Shown here piece after piece: positions 51,000 to 58,925 of a DNA stretch of 64,000 bases. The notes under the pieces were generated by a model that was given only the letters and a program-made list of their open reading frames with translations, was not told the origin of the DNA and ran no database searches. Position 1 is the first letter of the stretch. Each line of letters opens with the position of its first letter. This stretch comes from Paenibacillus sp. JZ16 (GTDB lineage Bacteria; Bacillota; Bacilli; Paenibacillales; Paenibacillaceae), in NCBI RefSeq assembly GCF_015326965.1, contig NZ_CP017659.1:6399001-6463000 (forward strand). Direction: 5' to 3'. The position numbers were made by a program, and so were the translations under genes.

Positions 51000-53111
51000 A
51001 TGAGCATTCGACATGAAAGTGATGACGTCCAAGGTGAACGTACGCAGCAGCCGCTGATGGACCGTCCAATGAGCAGGCGCAGTATGCTGTCCGCCCTCGG
51101 ATTTGCGGGGGCGGCATTGGCAGCTGAGCATTTTCTGAAAGGTCCATTGGCGAGAACGGCTTTTGGTCAAGGCGCTCCGGCTGTAACCGATGCCGTTTAT
51201 GGAGACGATGACAAAAACAAACCACCATTGTTAATGAACATGAGTTATATCATTGCCGTTACCTTGGCTGAACTCCGGGGTATGGAGGAGCCGAGAGAGG
51301 ATTTGATTTATTTCGTTACGGACCCGGGACAGGAGGGGCATTTCATATATGATCCTGCAGATAACACTTCTCCCGATAATACCGGAACGATTGTTGCATC
51401 CGTTGCCGGAGCCCGCTTTAAGCGACTGCATGACGGGAGCGTTAACGCTGCATGGTTTGGTGCAGTAGGCGACGGAATGTCCGACGATACGGAAGCGGTT
51501 CGTTCGGCTCTGGGAGCAGCCAGAGGAAAGAGTTTGTTTTTCCCGCCGGGGGTTTTTCGATTGACCGATACGCTGATCATCCCCCGTAATACGTTTGTCC
51601 GCGGAAGCGGTGCTTCCTCGTGGTATGCTTTTGGGCAAAGGCGCAATGAGGTCCCGGATAGCATCCTGGATATGGAGAACGGCACCGTCCTTATGTTTAC
51701 GGGAAACGGTTCCCGGACGTATTCCAGTAACAGGGACGATTTTCGGGATTTCACCTGCGCGGTGAAGCTGGATGCCGATGCTGACGGTACCCAGCTGTCC
51801 GACCTTAAGATCCTGTCCGACTTCAAGATTCGCGACGCACTAGGGAACATTACGACCCAGCTTACGGATGAACATGCCATGTTCGATGTTGGGCTGTGGA
51901 TTGATAATGCTACTCATGTGAAGCTGGATCGCGTCTCTGTTGTCGGCTACTGGCAGAAAGCGGGGGTGTTTCTGGATGCATCGGGGCGGTTATCTACAAC
52001 CGCGGAATACGGCTCCATTGAATATGCCACCATTAAAGATTGCTTGTTTCAGGGTAAAATCGGGCTCGCCGTTCTGGGCGGTGACGAAGGCAATCCGCCG
52101 GATGTCGCAGGCTTTACCCCTCCCGTTGACGATGCCCGGACCGAGGGACAGTTCGGATTATCGCATTTGCTTGTGTCAGACTCCTTTTTTTCCGGTACGG
52201 ATCATCATTCCAACGGGTTCGCCCCAGGCTGGGAGAGTCGAATCGAACCGGACAGCACACCGATTAAAATTGACGGCTTCATCGGAAGTGGTGTTCCTTA
52301 CCGGATCAACCATCCGAGATTCGTGAACTGCTCCATCCAGACAAGGGAAAGTGCCTCCATCGTGCTGGATCGGGTCATCAGGCCGACTTTCATTAATTGC
52401 CGGGCGGAAAGCGGACCGGTAAGGGCAAGCCAATACACGGTTCTCCCCCGGCTCATTAACTGTGAGTTTCCATACAATCGCTCAAAAACGGAGTTTCAGG
52501 AAATGGAGCACTGCCAGGGTGCATGGATCGTTCCGGGAATGCGGAGGCTCGGGCATATCCATCTAAGGGAATACCATTTTCAAGTGGAGCTCCGAAATAA
52601 TAACGGAGCCATCGAACATCGGCTGACAAAGGCGGGAGCGATGCAGCCTTCGACGGCACGCTCCTTCGATGTAGAGGCGCTCTTCCGCTACGCTGTTCAG
52701 GAGGCTTCATGGGATTACCGGTCCTGGACGCCCCTTCCGCTTCCCGGCGGAACGGGAAGCGACGATTTCTCCAAAGGGATGTTCTTGGGGGAGAAAGCAT
52801 TCCAGAGCAAATATGCCTTGTTTACGGCTGCTGCCATCGACAATCACCCGGATTATCAGGAGGCGGAAGCCGCAGTAGCCTTGAACAGGACCTCGGATAC
52901 CGCGCTTTGGATTCGGCCAGCCGCCTACACGTCTCAGAATGTTCCTTACCGGATGAAAAACTATTCCAATGTCCTCAAACTGGAGCTTCGGAGTGGGGAC
53001 GGGCCAGCCGCGAGTTTACTTACCGCGCTTCCCGAGGAAAGCGGCGGATCGGCAAGCCTTGTCATTTCCGTCAGGGGCAAATTCTATGAACAGGCCTATG
53101 GGCTAGTGTGA
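51000..53111 (+). CDS. Tat-exported parallel beta-helix protein (pectate-lyase-3 superfamily)
   Basis: The N-terminus carries a twin-arginine signal (SRRSMLSALGFAGAALAAEH, with Arg26-Arg27, hydrophobic core and AFGQGA cleavage region). After a linker, the pectate_lyase_3 motif appears (AAWFGAVGDGMSDDTEAVRS), and the rest is a right-handed beta-helix with polar repeats (GLAVLGGDEGNPPD; CSIQTRESASIVLDRVIRPT). The protein (703 aa) is exported folded, as Tat substrates are, and should cut or bind a polysaccharide outside. The start codon may be 50997 or 51000 (ggggggatc site). The gene for TatA follows after 27 bases, an arrangement that argues for a dedicated export partner. Confidence 0.85.
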   Translation: MSIRHESDDVQGERTQQPLMDRPMSRRSMLSALGFAGAALAAEHFLKGPLARTAFGQGAPAVTDAVYGDDDKNKPPLLMNMSYIIAVTLAELRGMEEPREDLIYFVTDPGQEGHFIYDPADNTSPDNTGTIVASVAGARFKRLHDGSVNAAWFGAVGDGMSDDTEAVRSALGAARGKSLFFPPGVFRLTDTLIIPRNTFVRGSGASSWYAFGQRRNEVPDSILDMENGTVLMFTGNGSRTYSSNRDDFRDFTCAVKLDADADGTQLSDLKILSDFKIRDALGNITTQLTDEHAMFDVGLWIDNATHVKLDRVSVVGYWQKAGVFLDASGRLSTTAEYGSIEYATIKDCLFQGKIGLAVLGGDEGNPPDVAGFTPPVDDARTEGQFGLSHLLVSDSFFSGTDHHSNGFAPGWESRIEPDSTPIKIDGFIGSGVPYRINHPRFVNCSIQTRESASIVLDRVIRPTFINCRAESGPVRASQYTVLPRLINCEFPYNRSKTEFQEMEHCQGAWIVPGMRRLGHIHLREYHFQVELRNNNGAIEHRLTKAGAMQPSTARSFDVEALFRYAVQEASWDYRSWTPLPLPGGTGSDDFSKGMFLGEKAFQSKYALFTAAAIDNHPDYQEAEAAVALNRTSDTALWIRPAAYTSQNVPYRMKNYSNVLKLELRSGDGPAASLLTALPEESGGSASLVISVRGKFYEQAYGLV

Positions 53112-53138
53112 AAAAAGAGGCTAAAGGAGACTGGATTC

Positions 53139-53369
53139 ATGCCGTTGAATATCGGTTTTACAGGTTTAGCTGTATTGATACTGATCGGTCTGTTGTTGTT
53201 CGGCCCGTCCAAGCTGCCCCGGTTGGCAAGGGCGTTCGGAACAACGATCAAGGAGTTCCGGAGAGGCAGCAAAGAAATGCTGGAAGAAGAGACGGCTGGT
53301 TCCGATGCTGATCCAAAGGCAGCCGCTGATGCCGTAGGGGGAGATGGCAAGCTGCAGCAGAACTTGTAA
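53139..53369 (+). CDS. tatA: Sec-independent translocase TatA/TatE subunit
   Basis: The 76-residue protein has the TatA layout. An N-terminal membrane helix (GFTGLAVLILIGLLLFGPSK, residues 6-25) ends in FGPSKLPRLARAFGTTIKEF, the family hinge and amphipathic helix, and a charged tail follows. TatA oligomers form the pore for folded twin-arginine substrates. The ATG follows aaaggaga. It is the last gene of the operon and follows directly after a gene for a Tat substrate. A second copy of tatA and the tatC gene are expected elsewhere in the genome, because no tatC is visible here. Confidence 0.92.
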   Translation: MPLNIGFTGLAVLILIGLLLFGPSKLPRLARAFGTTIKEFRRGSKEMLEEETAGSDADPKAAADAVGGDGKLQQNL

Positions 53370-53395
53370 AGCGTGTTAATGTAGAAGGAACAAAA

Positions 53396-53432
53396 GTGCG
53401 AGCCTCTTCCGGGAAGAGGCTCGCTTCGGTTT
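53396..53432 (+). terminator. Terminator after tatA
   Basis: The arms gcgagcctctt and aagaggctcgc (53398-53408 and 53414-53424) form an 11-base-pair stem with a ccggg loop, followed by ttcggttt. It ends the Tat-linked operon. Confidence 0.8.
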
Positions 53433-53579
53433 AGGTGCCTGCCATTGGAGCACGGCCCGGATAGCCATGGGTGCCGCCATACTGCCGAGCATACCGAAGA
53501 TGTCGGAATGCAGTCCCCTTTGACCGATGATGTAACCGCATGTCCCCCCAATGAATTCAATCGAGATGTAGCGTTTCAT
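53430..53579 (-). CDS. Possible small membrane protein, weakly supported
   Basis: On the minus strand the frame from ATG 53579 encodes about 50 hydrophobic residues (MKRYISIEFIGGTCGYIIGQ and later GMLGSMAAPMAIRAVLQWQ) and then runs on through the tatA terminator to 53376. The opening looks like a small membrane protein with glycine-rich helices. There is no ribosome-binding site, and the frame's overlap with the terminator argues against a functional gene. It may be a remnant. Confidence 0.25.
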
Positions 53580-53855
53580 ATTGGACAATGTTACCACATA
53601 AACGACAAAGTCATCTTTACGCTTCAGGCTAGGTATTCAGATCCCCTCCTACAAGGTGTCCACCTCGCCTCCCTTATTGGTAATTAGGCATACGGCCAAG
53701 AGTGAACGATATGTTGAGTGGAAACCTGATGCTGAAGTAAACCCGCCGTCATGGCGGAACCTCTTCAATCAAGGCACGTCGAATCAGGTTTTCTCATGCC
53801 ATTTTATGTATGCTGAAGAGGTGGTATGCGTTTTTGCAGCGGCTGTTTTTGGCAA
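53580..53855. other. No supported gene
   Basis: A frame on the plus strand (53656-53880) has no ribosome-binding site and ends inside a terminator, so it is not called. No conserved element was seen. Confidence 0.4.
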
Positions 53856-53902
53856 AAAATCCCCCTCCTTGTCCTATTAAAAGGACAAAGAGGGGGATTT
53901 AG
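53856..53902 (-). terminator. Terminator of the 91-residue protein gene
   Basis: The arms aaatccccctccttgtcc (53857-53874) and aaggacaaagagggggattt (53881-53900) form a long stem with one mismatch. A run of A on the left gives the T tract for minus-strand transcripts. It lies 14 bases after the stop of the gene at 53916-54191. Confidence 0.85.
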
Positions 53903-53915
53903 CGACAAGAGCGGG

Positions 53916-54191
53916 TCAGGCTTTATCCTCGTCCAACTCGGTTTGTAAGATCTGGTCTTCCGAAGGATAATCTCGCTTCATCTCTTTGTGGAGACCTCTG
54001 TTTTCGTAATCGAAGGAGTTCGGTGGTCTTTGATCCGCTCTCCACGGACTGCTTTTACCAAGCGTTTCGGTCCGCAGGCTGGATCCGTAAGGTCCCTCCG
54101 GGAATTCCTCCGCGGTTAAATCGTTTCGCTGGGACTCCACGGTAGATAGATCCGTAAATTTATCCCGTTCCTCTTTCTCAAATCCGTTCAT
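53916..54191 (-). CDS. Hydrophilic 91-residue protein, function unknown
   Basis: The ATG at 54191 follows gggaggt by seven bases. The product is very polar, rich in Glu, Asp, Arg, Ser and Pro (AEEFPEGPYGSSLRTETLG, WRADQRPPNSFDYENRG), and has no membrane segment, so it is probably unstructured. The EFPEGPYGS-like segment recalls small spore- or stress-associated proteins of Bacillales, but I do not recognise a family. It is a single gene with its own terminator. Confidence 0.7.
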   Translation of the reverse strand: MNGFEKEERDKFTDLSTVESQRNDLTAEEFPEGPYGSSLRTETLGKSSPWRADQRPPNSFDYENRGLHKEMKRDYPSEDQILQTELDEDKA

Positions 54192-54282
54192 ACCTGAAAC
54201 CTCCCGAAAAGGTACTTAACCTACCATTTCAGTGTTTCCCTGTACAGGTGGAATCATTCCGTTATGTGGCCTGGATCCTCTA

Positions 54283-55119
54283 CTACAGTCCTGCAGCACC
54301 GAATACGCTATCGAAGGCTCGCCGTGATTTAGCAACCAATTCTTCAGGGGTCCCGGTCGGCGTGGAAGGCGTCAATATTTCTTGTGTCACCGGGCCTGCA
54401 TAGCCGATATAATTCAGAGCCTGAAGGAACCCAGGCAGATTTATTACGCCTTCACCGGGATAAAGCCGGTCGTTATCAAGCACATCTCCCACGGGTATGT
54501 TCTTGGCATCGTTAATATGGACATGAACGATTTGTTCAGCGCGCAGCTGCCGGATATCCGCGACCGTCATCTCATTGGTGTACCAGTGATATGCATCATA
54601 AAGCAGCCCGACATTCGGCTCCCCGATGGCATCAATCCAATCCAAAGTTTCTTGTACCGTCCAGATGAACGGGTTCTTCCATTGGGTGCGCAGATGATGC
54701 GGTCCTACGAACTCCAAGGCCAATCGAATTCCGTATGCCCCCAAAATGTTGGCACATGCCCGCAGTCTGGTGGTGGCCAGCGCCATGAAATGAGCAGCGG
54801 GTGCATCGGTGGAAGGAAGAATGTATGTACAGCACCGTGTGCAGCCGAGAGCCTTGGCGGCTGCCGCAGCTGCTGGGAGTTTCTCGAGGCCGCTTAGGAA
54901 CTGCTCGTCCGTTCCTCTCCATTCTACGGGAAGGCCGATGGCCCCGATCTCCAGTTGCCGGGATTTCAACATATCGGCTGCCGCCTCCACGCCAAGGCGG
55001 TCTACAAGACCTTTGGCATCGATATCGATGCATTGGAAATCGTATTTGGCCGCGAGTTCGATAAACTGTAAATCGCTTTCAAGTTTTCCGAGTCCTGCGC
55101 TTGTTAAACCTTGCAGCAT
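54283..55119 (-). CDS. Sugar phosphate isomerase/epimerase-like TIM barrel protein
   Basis: The 278-residue protein has the xylose-isomerase-like TIM-barrel layout (AP_endonuc_2, PF01261). Metal-ligand segments are present: LALEFVGPHHLR (Glu), VGLLYDAYHWY (Asp, His), VHVHINDAKN (His, Asp) and the C-terminal VTQEILTP (Glu). Members isomerise or epimerise sugars and cyclitols, often as part of inositol or keto-sugar breakdown. ATG 55119 is preferred because ggaga lies nine bases upstream; ATG 55134 is possible. It stands alone on the minus strand, divergent from an acetylxylan-esterase gene, and its substrate is open. Confidence 0.87.
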   Translation of the reverse strand: MLQGLTSAGLGKLESDLQFIELAAKYDFQCIDIDAKGLVDRLGVEAAADMLKSRQLEIGAIGLPVEWRGTDEQFLSGLEKLPAAAAAAKALGCTRCCTYILPSTDAPAAHFMALATTRLRACANILGAYGIRLALEFVGPHHLRTQWKNPFIWTVQETLDWIDAIGEPNVGLLYDAYHWYTNEMTVADIRQLRAEQIVHVHINDAKNIPVGDVLDNDRLYPGEGVINLPGFLQALNYIGYAGPVTQEILTPSTPTGTPEELVAKSRRAFDSVFGAAGL

Positions 55120-55420
55120 ATTCATCGTCTCCATTCGCTATTAGATGTCGTGTTGCTAGAGGCGGGTCTTCGTTTATATCAACCCATTGGTTTCATAGTT
55201 TCTATTATGATATGTTCCACTTTATAAATCTATGATCACTTTTAATATTTTTTGAGAAAGATAGCGATTGGAGCCACTGCCGATTCGTTATTGTTGAGAA
55301 GGGTTTTAAATAAACCGGCATGAATTCCTACCGCTTCGAAGGGGATTACATATGTTTTGCCGAAATAACCATGTCATATGAACTTCCACTTTACTCGCGA
55401 AAAGGAGATTTAAACTCAGA
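55120..55420. other. Intergenic region between divergent isomerase and esterase genes
   Basis: About 300 AT-rich bases hold the promoters of two divergent genes. No clear -35/-10 pair, cre box or RNA structure could be fixed by eye. Confidence 0.4.
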
Positions 55421-56386
55421 ATGAATACCATTGATCAGCGTAAGAACGAGCTTGGTAACTTGTATCCGGAGCCCACGATCGACGAGCAGGTTTTGAATCG
55501 GTTTTGGGAGGAAGTATTGAAGTCGTATGGCAATAAGCCGCTCCACATGGTTAGTCAACCGGAAACGACGCCATATCCTTACATGGAAGTATCTAAGGTT
55601 ACTTATCATGGTTATGATGATACGCCCATCCATGCTTGGTATATAACTCCCGCTAATCCTTCTGCGGACGAGAAGCCTCGAGGGTGTATCGTAACCTTCC
55701 CGGGTTATACCGGAGACCGTGGATTTCCGGAACGATATGCCCATTGGCTGATGCTCGGTTATGCGGTGTTTGCCGTGGACGTAAGGGGGCAGGGCGGCGA
55801 GACGGGGAATCTGCTTCCATTGGACAGCGGCGTGGTTAAGGGCTGGGTGACGCAGGGGCTTATGGATATTCGTCGCTCCTATTACATGGCAGTTGTAATG
55901 GATGCTGTGAGGGCAGTGGATGCGGCATCGGAGCAGCCTGGAGTGGATCCGAAAAAAATTGCCGTGGTTGGCGGCAGCCAGGGCGGCGGACTGGCACTGC
56001 TTGCAGGGGCTCTGAATCCGAAGGTCGCGGCCATTGTGGCGGACATTCCCAACATGTGCAGGATGGACTACGGGATTCTGCATTCGGCTAGCTCGCTGAA
56101 CGAAATCGCCCAATACATAAAGCGCTACCCGGAGCAATTGAATCAAATCCTGGAGCATCTCTCGTATTTCGACATGCTGAATCTGGCGCCGCGAATCCAG
56201 GTGCCGGTCATGGTATCCGTCGGTTGGAAGGATACGGTCTGCATGCCCGAAACCATATATGCCGCATACAACCGAATGAAAGCGGCAAAAGAAATAAGAG
56301 ACTATCCGTTCTCTGGCCATGAAGTCAATGAGTACCAGAAGAGGGAGGGCGTCTTGTTCCTGGAACGGATTTTTAACGGGAGATAG
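55421..56386 (+). CDS. Acetylxylan esterase / cephalosporin-C deacetylase (AXE1 family)
   Basis: The 321-residue alpha/beta-hydrolase matches the CE7/AXE1 family. It shows VTYHGYDDTPIHAWYITP, the RGQ motif in VDVRGQGGETGN, the nucleophile Ser186 in VVGGSQGGGLAL, the Asp in SVGWKDTVCMP and the His in FSGHEVNEYQ. CE7 enzymes remove acetyl groups from short xylo-oligosaccharides in the cytoplasm; no signal peptide is present, in agreement. The ribosome-binding site aaaggag lies 13 bases before the ATG, a slightly long distance. It is transcribed alone. Confidence 0.93.
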   Translation: MNTIDQRKNELGNLYPEPTIDEQVLNRFWEEVLKSYGNKPLHMVSQPETTPYPYMEVSKVTYHGYDDTPIHAWYITPANPSADEKPRGCIVTFPGYTGDRGFPERYAHWLMLGYAVFAVDVRGQGGETGNLLPLDSGVVKGWVTQGLMDIRRSYYMAVVMDAVRAVDAASEQPGVDPKKIAVVGGSQGGGLALLAGALNPKVAAIVADIPNMCRMDYGILHSASSLNEIAQYIKRYPEQLNQILEHLSYFDMLNLAPRIQVPVMVSVGWKDTVCMPETIYAAYNRMKAAKEIRDYPFSGHEVNEYQKREGVLFLERIFNGR

Positions 56387-56550
56387 AACATGGAGACAGG
56401 AAGGGGGCAGCGCATGACGATTGCTCAGGACTGCTCTATATATAGCGTCAGTGGACAGAAGCAAACGAATCACATTTAAGTCTATGGTATATAAATGTTA
56501 TATAAAATAACACGAATCAAATATTTGTTATCTTTTTTAACGTAGGTGTA

Positions 56551-56578
56551 TTGACAATTACCCAAATTCACCTATAAT
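56551..56578 (+). promoter_or_regulatory. Sigma-A promoter of the MpsC-domain gene
   Basis: TTGACA (56551-56556), a 16-base spacer and TATAAT (56573-56578) match both consensus boxes exactly. They lie about 90 bases before the ATG at 56666. Confidence 0.75.
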
Positions 56579-56665
56579 TATACCCAAGGACAGAAAAAAC
56601 TCGATAAACACCCTATACCTACCCCGGTCAATGTAATATTAATTTACACAAAGGGATGTTGAACC

Positions 56666-57040
56666 ATGATGACAGCAGGCGAACTCAAACAGGATCTTTT
56701 GAGGGTTTACAACGCGATAAATAAGAAAATATTTAACGTGGGTGTAAAGCAGCAAAAAGTCGATTTCGTTGGCAACAAAATCATCATTGTATCGAGAAAT
56801 AGTAGAGTCCCCGTCCTCAAACTGCTGGATGAGAATTACCCCCTCTCTACCCGGCAGTTGGACCACCTTTTATTCCAGGTGTTCAAGCAGGAGATTAAAG
56901 CTTCCCTGGAACAGCAGTTTCAATTTAAAATCATCTCCATTCTTAAAGACTATGATGCAGAGACCGAGTTTTCCGGTACCATCGTAATCTTGGAGAAGGA
57001 GGTCGAAGCATATCTGAACGACATGCCGGAACTCTTGTAG
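56666..57040 (+). CDS. MpsC/DUF2294-domain protein (124 aa)
   Basis: The whole 124-residue protein matches the DUF2294 family (PF10057), one member of which is MpsC of the sodium-translocating MpsABC system. It shows ELKQDLLRVYNAINKKIF, VDFVGNKIIIVSRNSRVPVL and ILEKEVEAYLND. It is small and soluble and shows no membrane segment. MpsA and MpsB, which would complete that system, are not encoded in this window. A standard promoter precedes it and a hairpin follows, so it is a single gene. Its role in Bacillales that lack the other subunits is not known. Confidence 0.8.
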   Translation: MMTAGELKQDLLRVYNAINKKIFNVGVKQQKVDFVGNKIIIVSRNSRVPVLKLLDENYPLSTRQLDHLLFQVFKQEIKASLEQQFQFKIISILKDYDAETEFSGTIVILEKEVEAYLNDMPELL

Positions 57041-57051
57041 AGAGCGGGCCG

Positions 57052-57114
57052 ATCGTCAGTTTAGTACCAAGGCACATACATGTGTGCGGCTTGGGGCTGG
57101 ACTGGCGATTTTTT
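57052..57114 (+). terminator. Long imperfect terminator hairpin after the MpsC-domain gene
   Basis: Outer arms atcgtcagt and actggcgat (57052-57060 and 57101-57109), middle arms ccaag/cttgg and inner arms gcacata/tgtgtgc stack into one long hairpin, followed by a run of T. It is best read as the terminator of the upstream gene, but its size and place before an importer operon leave room for a regulatory leader. Confidence 0.6.
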
Positions 57115-57191
57115 GTTACATCCGCTTTTGAAAATAAATGTCTGTTGTTTCTGAAAAAAATATGAAACTCAAAGGAGAGGGAGGAAGGGCC

Positions 57192-57971
57192 ATGACTCAC
57201 AAAATTGAAATTTCGGGTGTCAGCAAATGGTTTCGCCGAAACGGGGAAGAGATCCCGGCCATGCGGGAGACGAGTCTGGCGATTGAGGAGGGGCGTTTTG
57301 TCAGCATTATCGGTCCCAGCGGCTGCGGCAAGTCAACTTTGTTTAACATTATCGCCGGTTTGATGCCGCCCTCCACGGGCAAAGTGACGGCTGACGGAAA
57401 GGATATCGTCGGGACAACCGGTTATGTGGGCTATATGCTGCAAAAGGACATGCTTCTGCCTTGGCGCACTATCCTCGACAACATCATTCTGGGTATGGAG
57501 GTTCGGGGCGTACCCTACAAGGAAGCCGTGGAGAGGGCGCTGCCCCTGATGGATAAATACGGTCTGAAGGGCTTTGACAAGCATTATCCGAAGGAGCTTT
57601 CAGGAGGGATGAAACAGCGTGCCGCGCTGCTGCGGACGCTGCTCTACGACAGGGACATCATTTTGCTGGACGAGCCCTTCGGCGCATTGGATGCCCAGAC
57701 TCGGCTGACCATGCAGAACTGGCTGCTGCAGATCTGGGAGGATTTTGGCAAGACGGTGCTGTTTGTCACCCACGACATTGACGAAGCGATTTATTTATCA
57801 GATGACATCTATGTATTCTCGTCCAGACCCGGGCGGATCAAGTCCAAAATTACCGTAACGATGGAGCGTCCCCGGAAAACGGAAGACATGACGTCTCCGG
57901 CCTTCATGGAGCTGAAGCATCATCTCATGGATTTACTGTCAGCTGGACAAGATGAAGAACAAATCTCTTAG
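57192..57971 (+). CDS. ABC importer ATPase of nitrate/sulfonate/taurine type (SsuB/TauB-like)
   Basis: The 259-residue ATPase has Walker A (IGPSGCGKSTLFNI), a Q-loop (MLQKDMLLPWRT), signature (LSGGMKQRAALLR), Walker B (IILLDEPFGALD) and switch His (VTHDIDE). LLPWRT and the DIDEAIYLSDDIYVFSSRPG end are typical of the SsuB/TauB/ThiZ group. ATG 57192 follows ggaggaaggg; the frame reaches upstream to 57138 without need. It is the first gene of the importer operon ATPase, permease, binding protein. Confidence 0.93.
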   Translation: MTHKIEISGVSKWFRRNGEEIPAMRETSLAIEEGRFVSIIGPSGCGKSTLFNIIAGLMPPSTGKVTADGKDIVGTTGYVGYMLQKDMLLPWRTILDNIILGMEVRGVPYKEAVERALPLMDKYGLKGFDKHYPKELSGGMKQRAALLRTLLYDRDIILLDEPFGALDAQTRLTMQNWLLQIWEDFGKTVLFVTHDIDEAIYLSDDIYVFSSRPGRIKSKITVTMERPRKTEDMTSPAFMELKHHLMDLLSAGQDEEQIS

Positions 57972-57999
57972 GGAATAAAAAAATGAGGAGGGAACTGGA

Positions 58000-58881
58000 A
58001 TGGAAACTGCACGCAAAGAGGCTTTTATCGTACATGCCGTGACGTCTGCGGAGCCTGCAGCGGGATCGTCCAAAAGGCCGGAGGTTGTGCCGTACATCTT
58101 GGATGAAGAGGCGCTGGAGCGCCGCAGAAGCCGGCGAATCGTTTGGGGGCGGGCCGCTGTGGCTGTTCTTGTTTTTCTGGTATGGGAGGTGTTCACCCGG
58201 ATCGGCCTGCTGGATTCCTACTATTGGAGCAGCCCCAGCGCGATTCTTCGCACGACCTGGACCCAGATGACCGAAGGAACCCTTCTCCGGGACATTACGT
58301 ATACATCCGGCTCGACGATTCTCGGTTTTGTGTTCGGAACCTTTCTCGGCGCACTGCTCGGACTGTCGTTCTGGTGGTCAAGATCGTATGCCGGCATCAG
58401 CGAGCCGTATCTGATCATTTTAAATGCGATGCCCAAGCTCGCACTGGCACCTGTACTCGTCATTCTGCTGGGAATCGGATTTTTTTCCAAGGTGGCGCTG
58501 GCTTTCTCTATGACGGTTGTCGTTTCGGCGCTTTCCGCATACAGCGGCGTGAAGAGTGTCGATCCGGATATGGAGAAGCTGATGTATTCCCTGGGCGCCA
58601 AGCGGTATCAGGTTTTTACCAAGGTTGTCGTACCATGGTCTATGCCCTGGATCATCAGCAGCTTGCGGATTAATATTGCCCTTGCGCTGGCAGGTGCCAT
58701 CGTGGGCGAGTTCATCGCTTCAAGCCAGGGCGTCGGCCGGATGATTATGTATGCAGGAACGATACTGGATATCAACCTCGTGTGGGTAGGTGTCGTCGTC
58801 CTGTCGCTGCTGTCCATGGTGATGTACTGGGGCGTGGTGGTGCTGGAGAAGTGGTTATCCAAGGGATTGACCAAACAATAG
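58000..58881 (+). CDS. ABC importer permease of nitrate/sulfonate/taurine type
   Basis: The 293-residue permease has a basic cytoplasmic N-terminal region of about 45 residues and a first helix (WGRAAVAVLVFLVWEVFTRI). It contains the BPD_transp_1 core with STILGFVFGTFLGALLGLSF and the EAA-like loop (DPDMEKLMYSLGAKRYQVFT). ATG 58000 follows gaggaggga. Together with the ATPase and the lipoprotein encoded on either side it forms one importer. Confidence 0.93.
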   Translation: METARKEAFIVHAVTSAEPAAGSSKRPEVVPYILDEEALERRRSRRIVWGRAAVAVLVFLVWEVFTRIGLLDSYYWSSPSAILRTTWTQMTEGTLLRDITYTSGSTILGFVFGTFLGALLGLSFWWSRSYAGISEPYLIILNAMPKLALAPVLVILLGIGFFSKVALAFSMTVVVSALSAYSGVKSVDPDMEKLMYSLGAKRYQVFTKVVVPWSMPWIISSLRINIALALAGAIVGEFIASSQGVGRMIMYAGTILDINLVWVGVVVLSLLSMVMYWGVVVLEKWLSKGLTKQ

Positions 58882-58925
58882 ACAGAATAACCGAACTCAT
58901 TATTTCTATTAAAAGGGGAATTCAT

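Noticed and set aside
53656..53880. Plus-strand frame of 74 codons after tatA
   Set aside because: It lacks a ribosome-binding site and ends inside the terminator hairpin of the convergent gene.
55391..56473. Antisense frame of 360 codons opposite the acetylxylan esterase gene
   Set aside because: The plus-strand gene shows all catalytic motifs of its family. The antisense product is rich in His, Arg and Ile without any pattern, as expected for a shadow frame.
57052..57191. Possible riboswitch before the SsuABC-type importer
   Set aside because: The conserved CTGAGA block of thiamine riboswitches and other known aptamer cores are missing. The hairpin with T run fits a terminator better.
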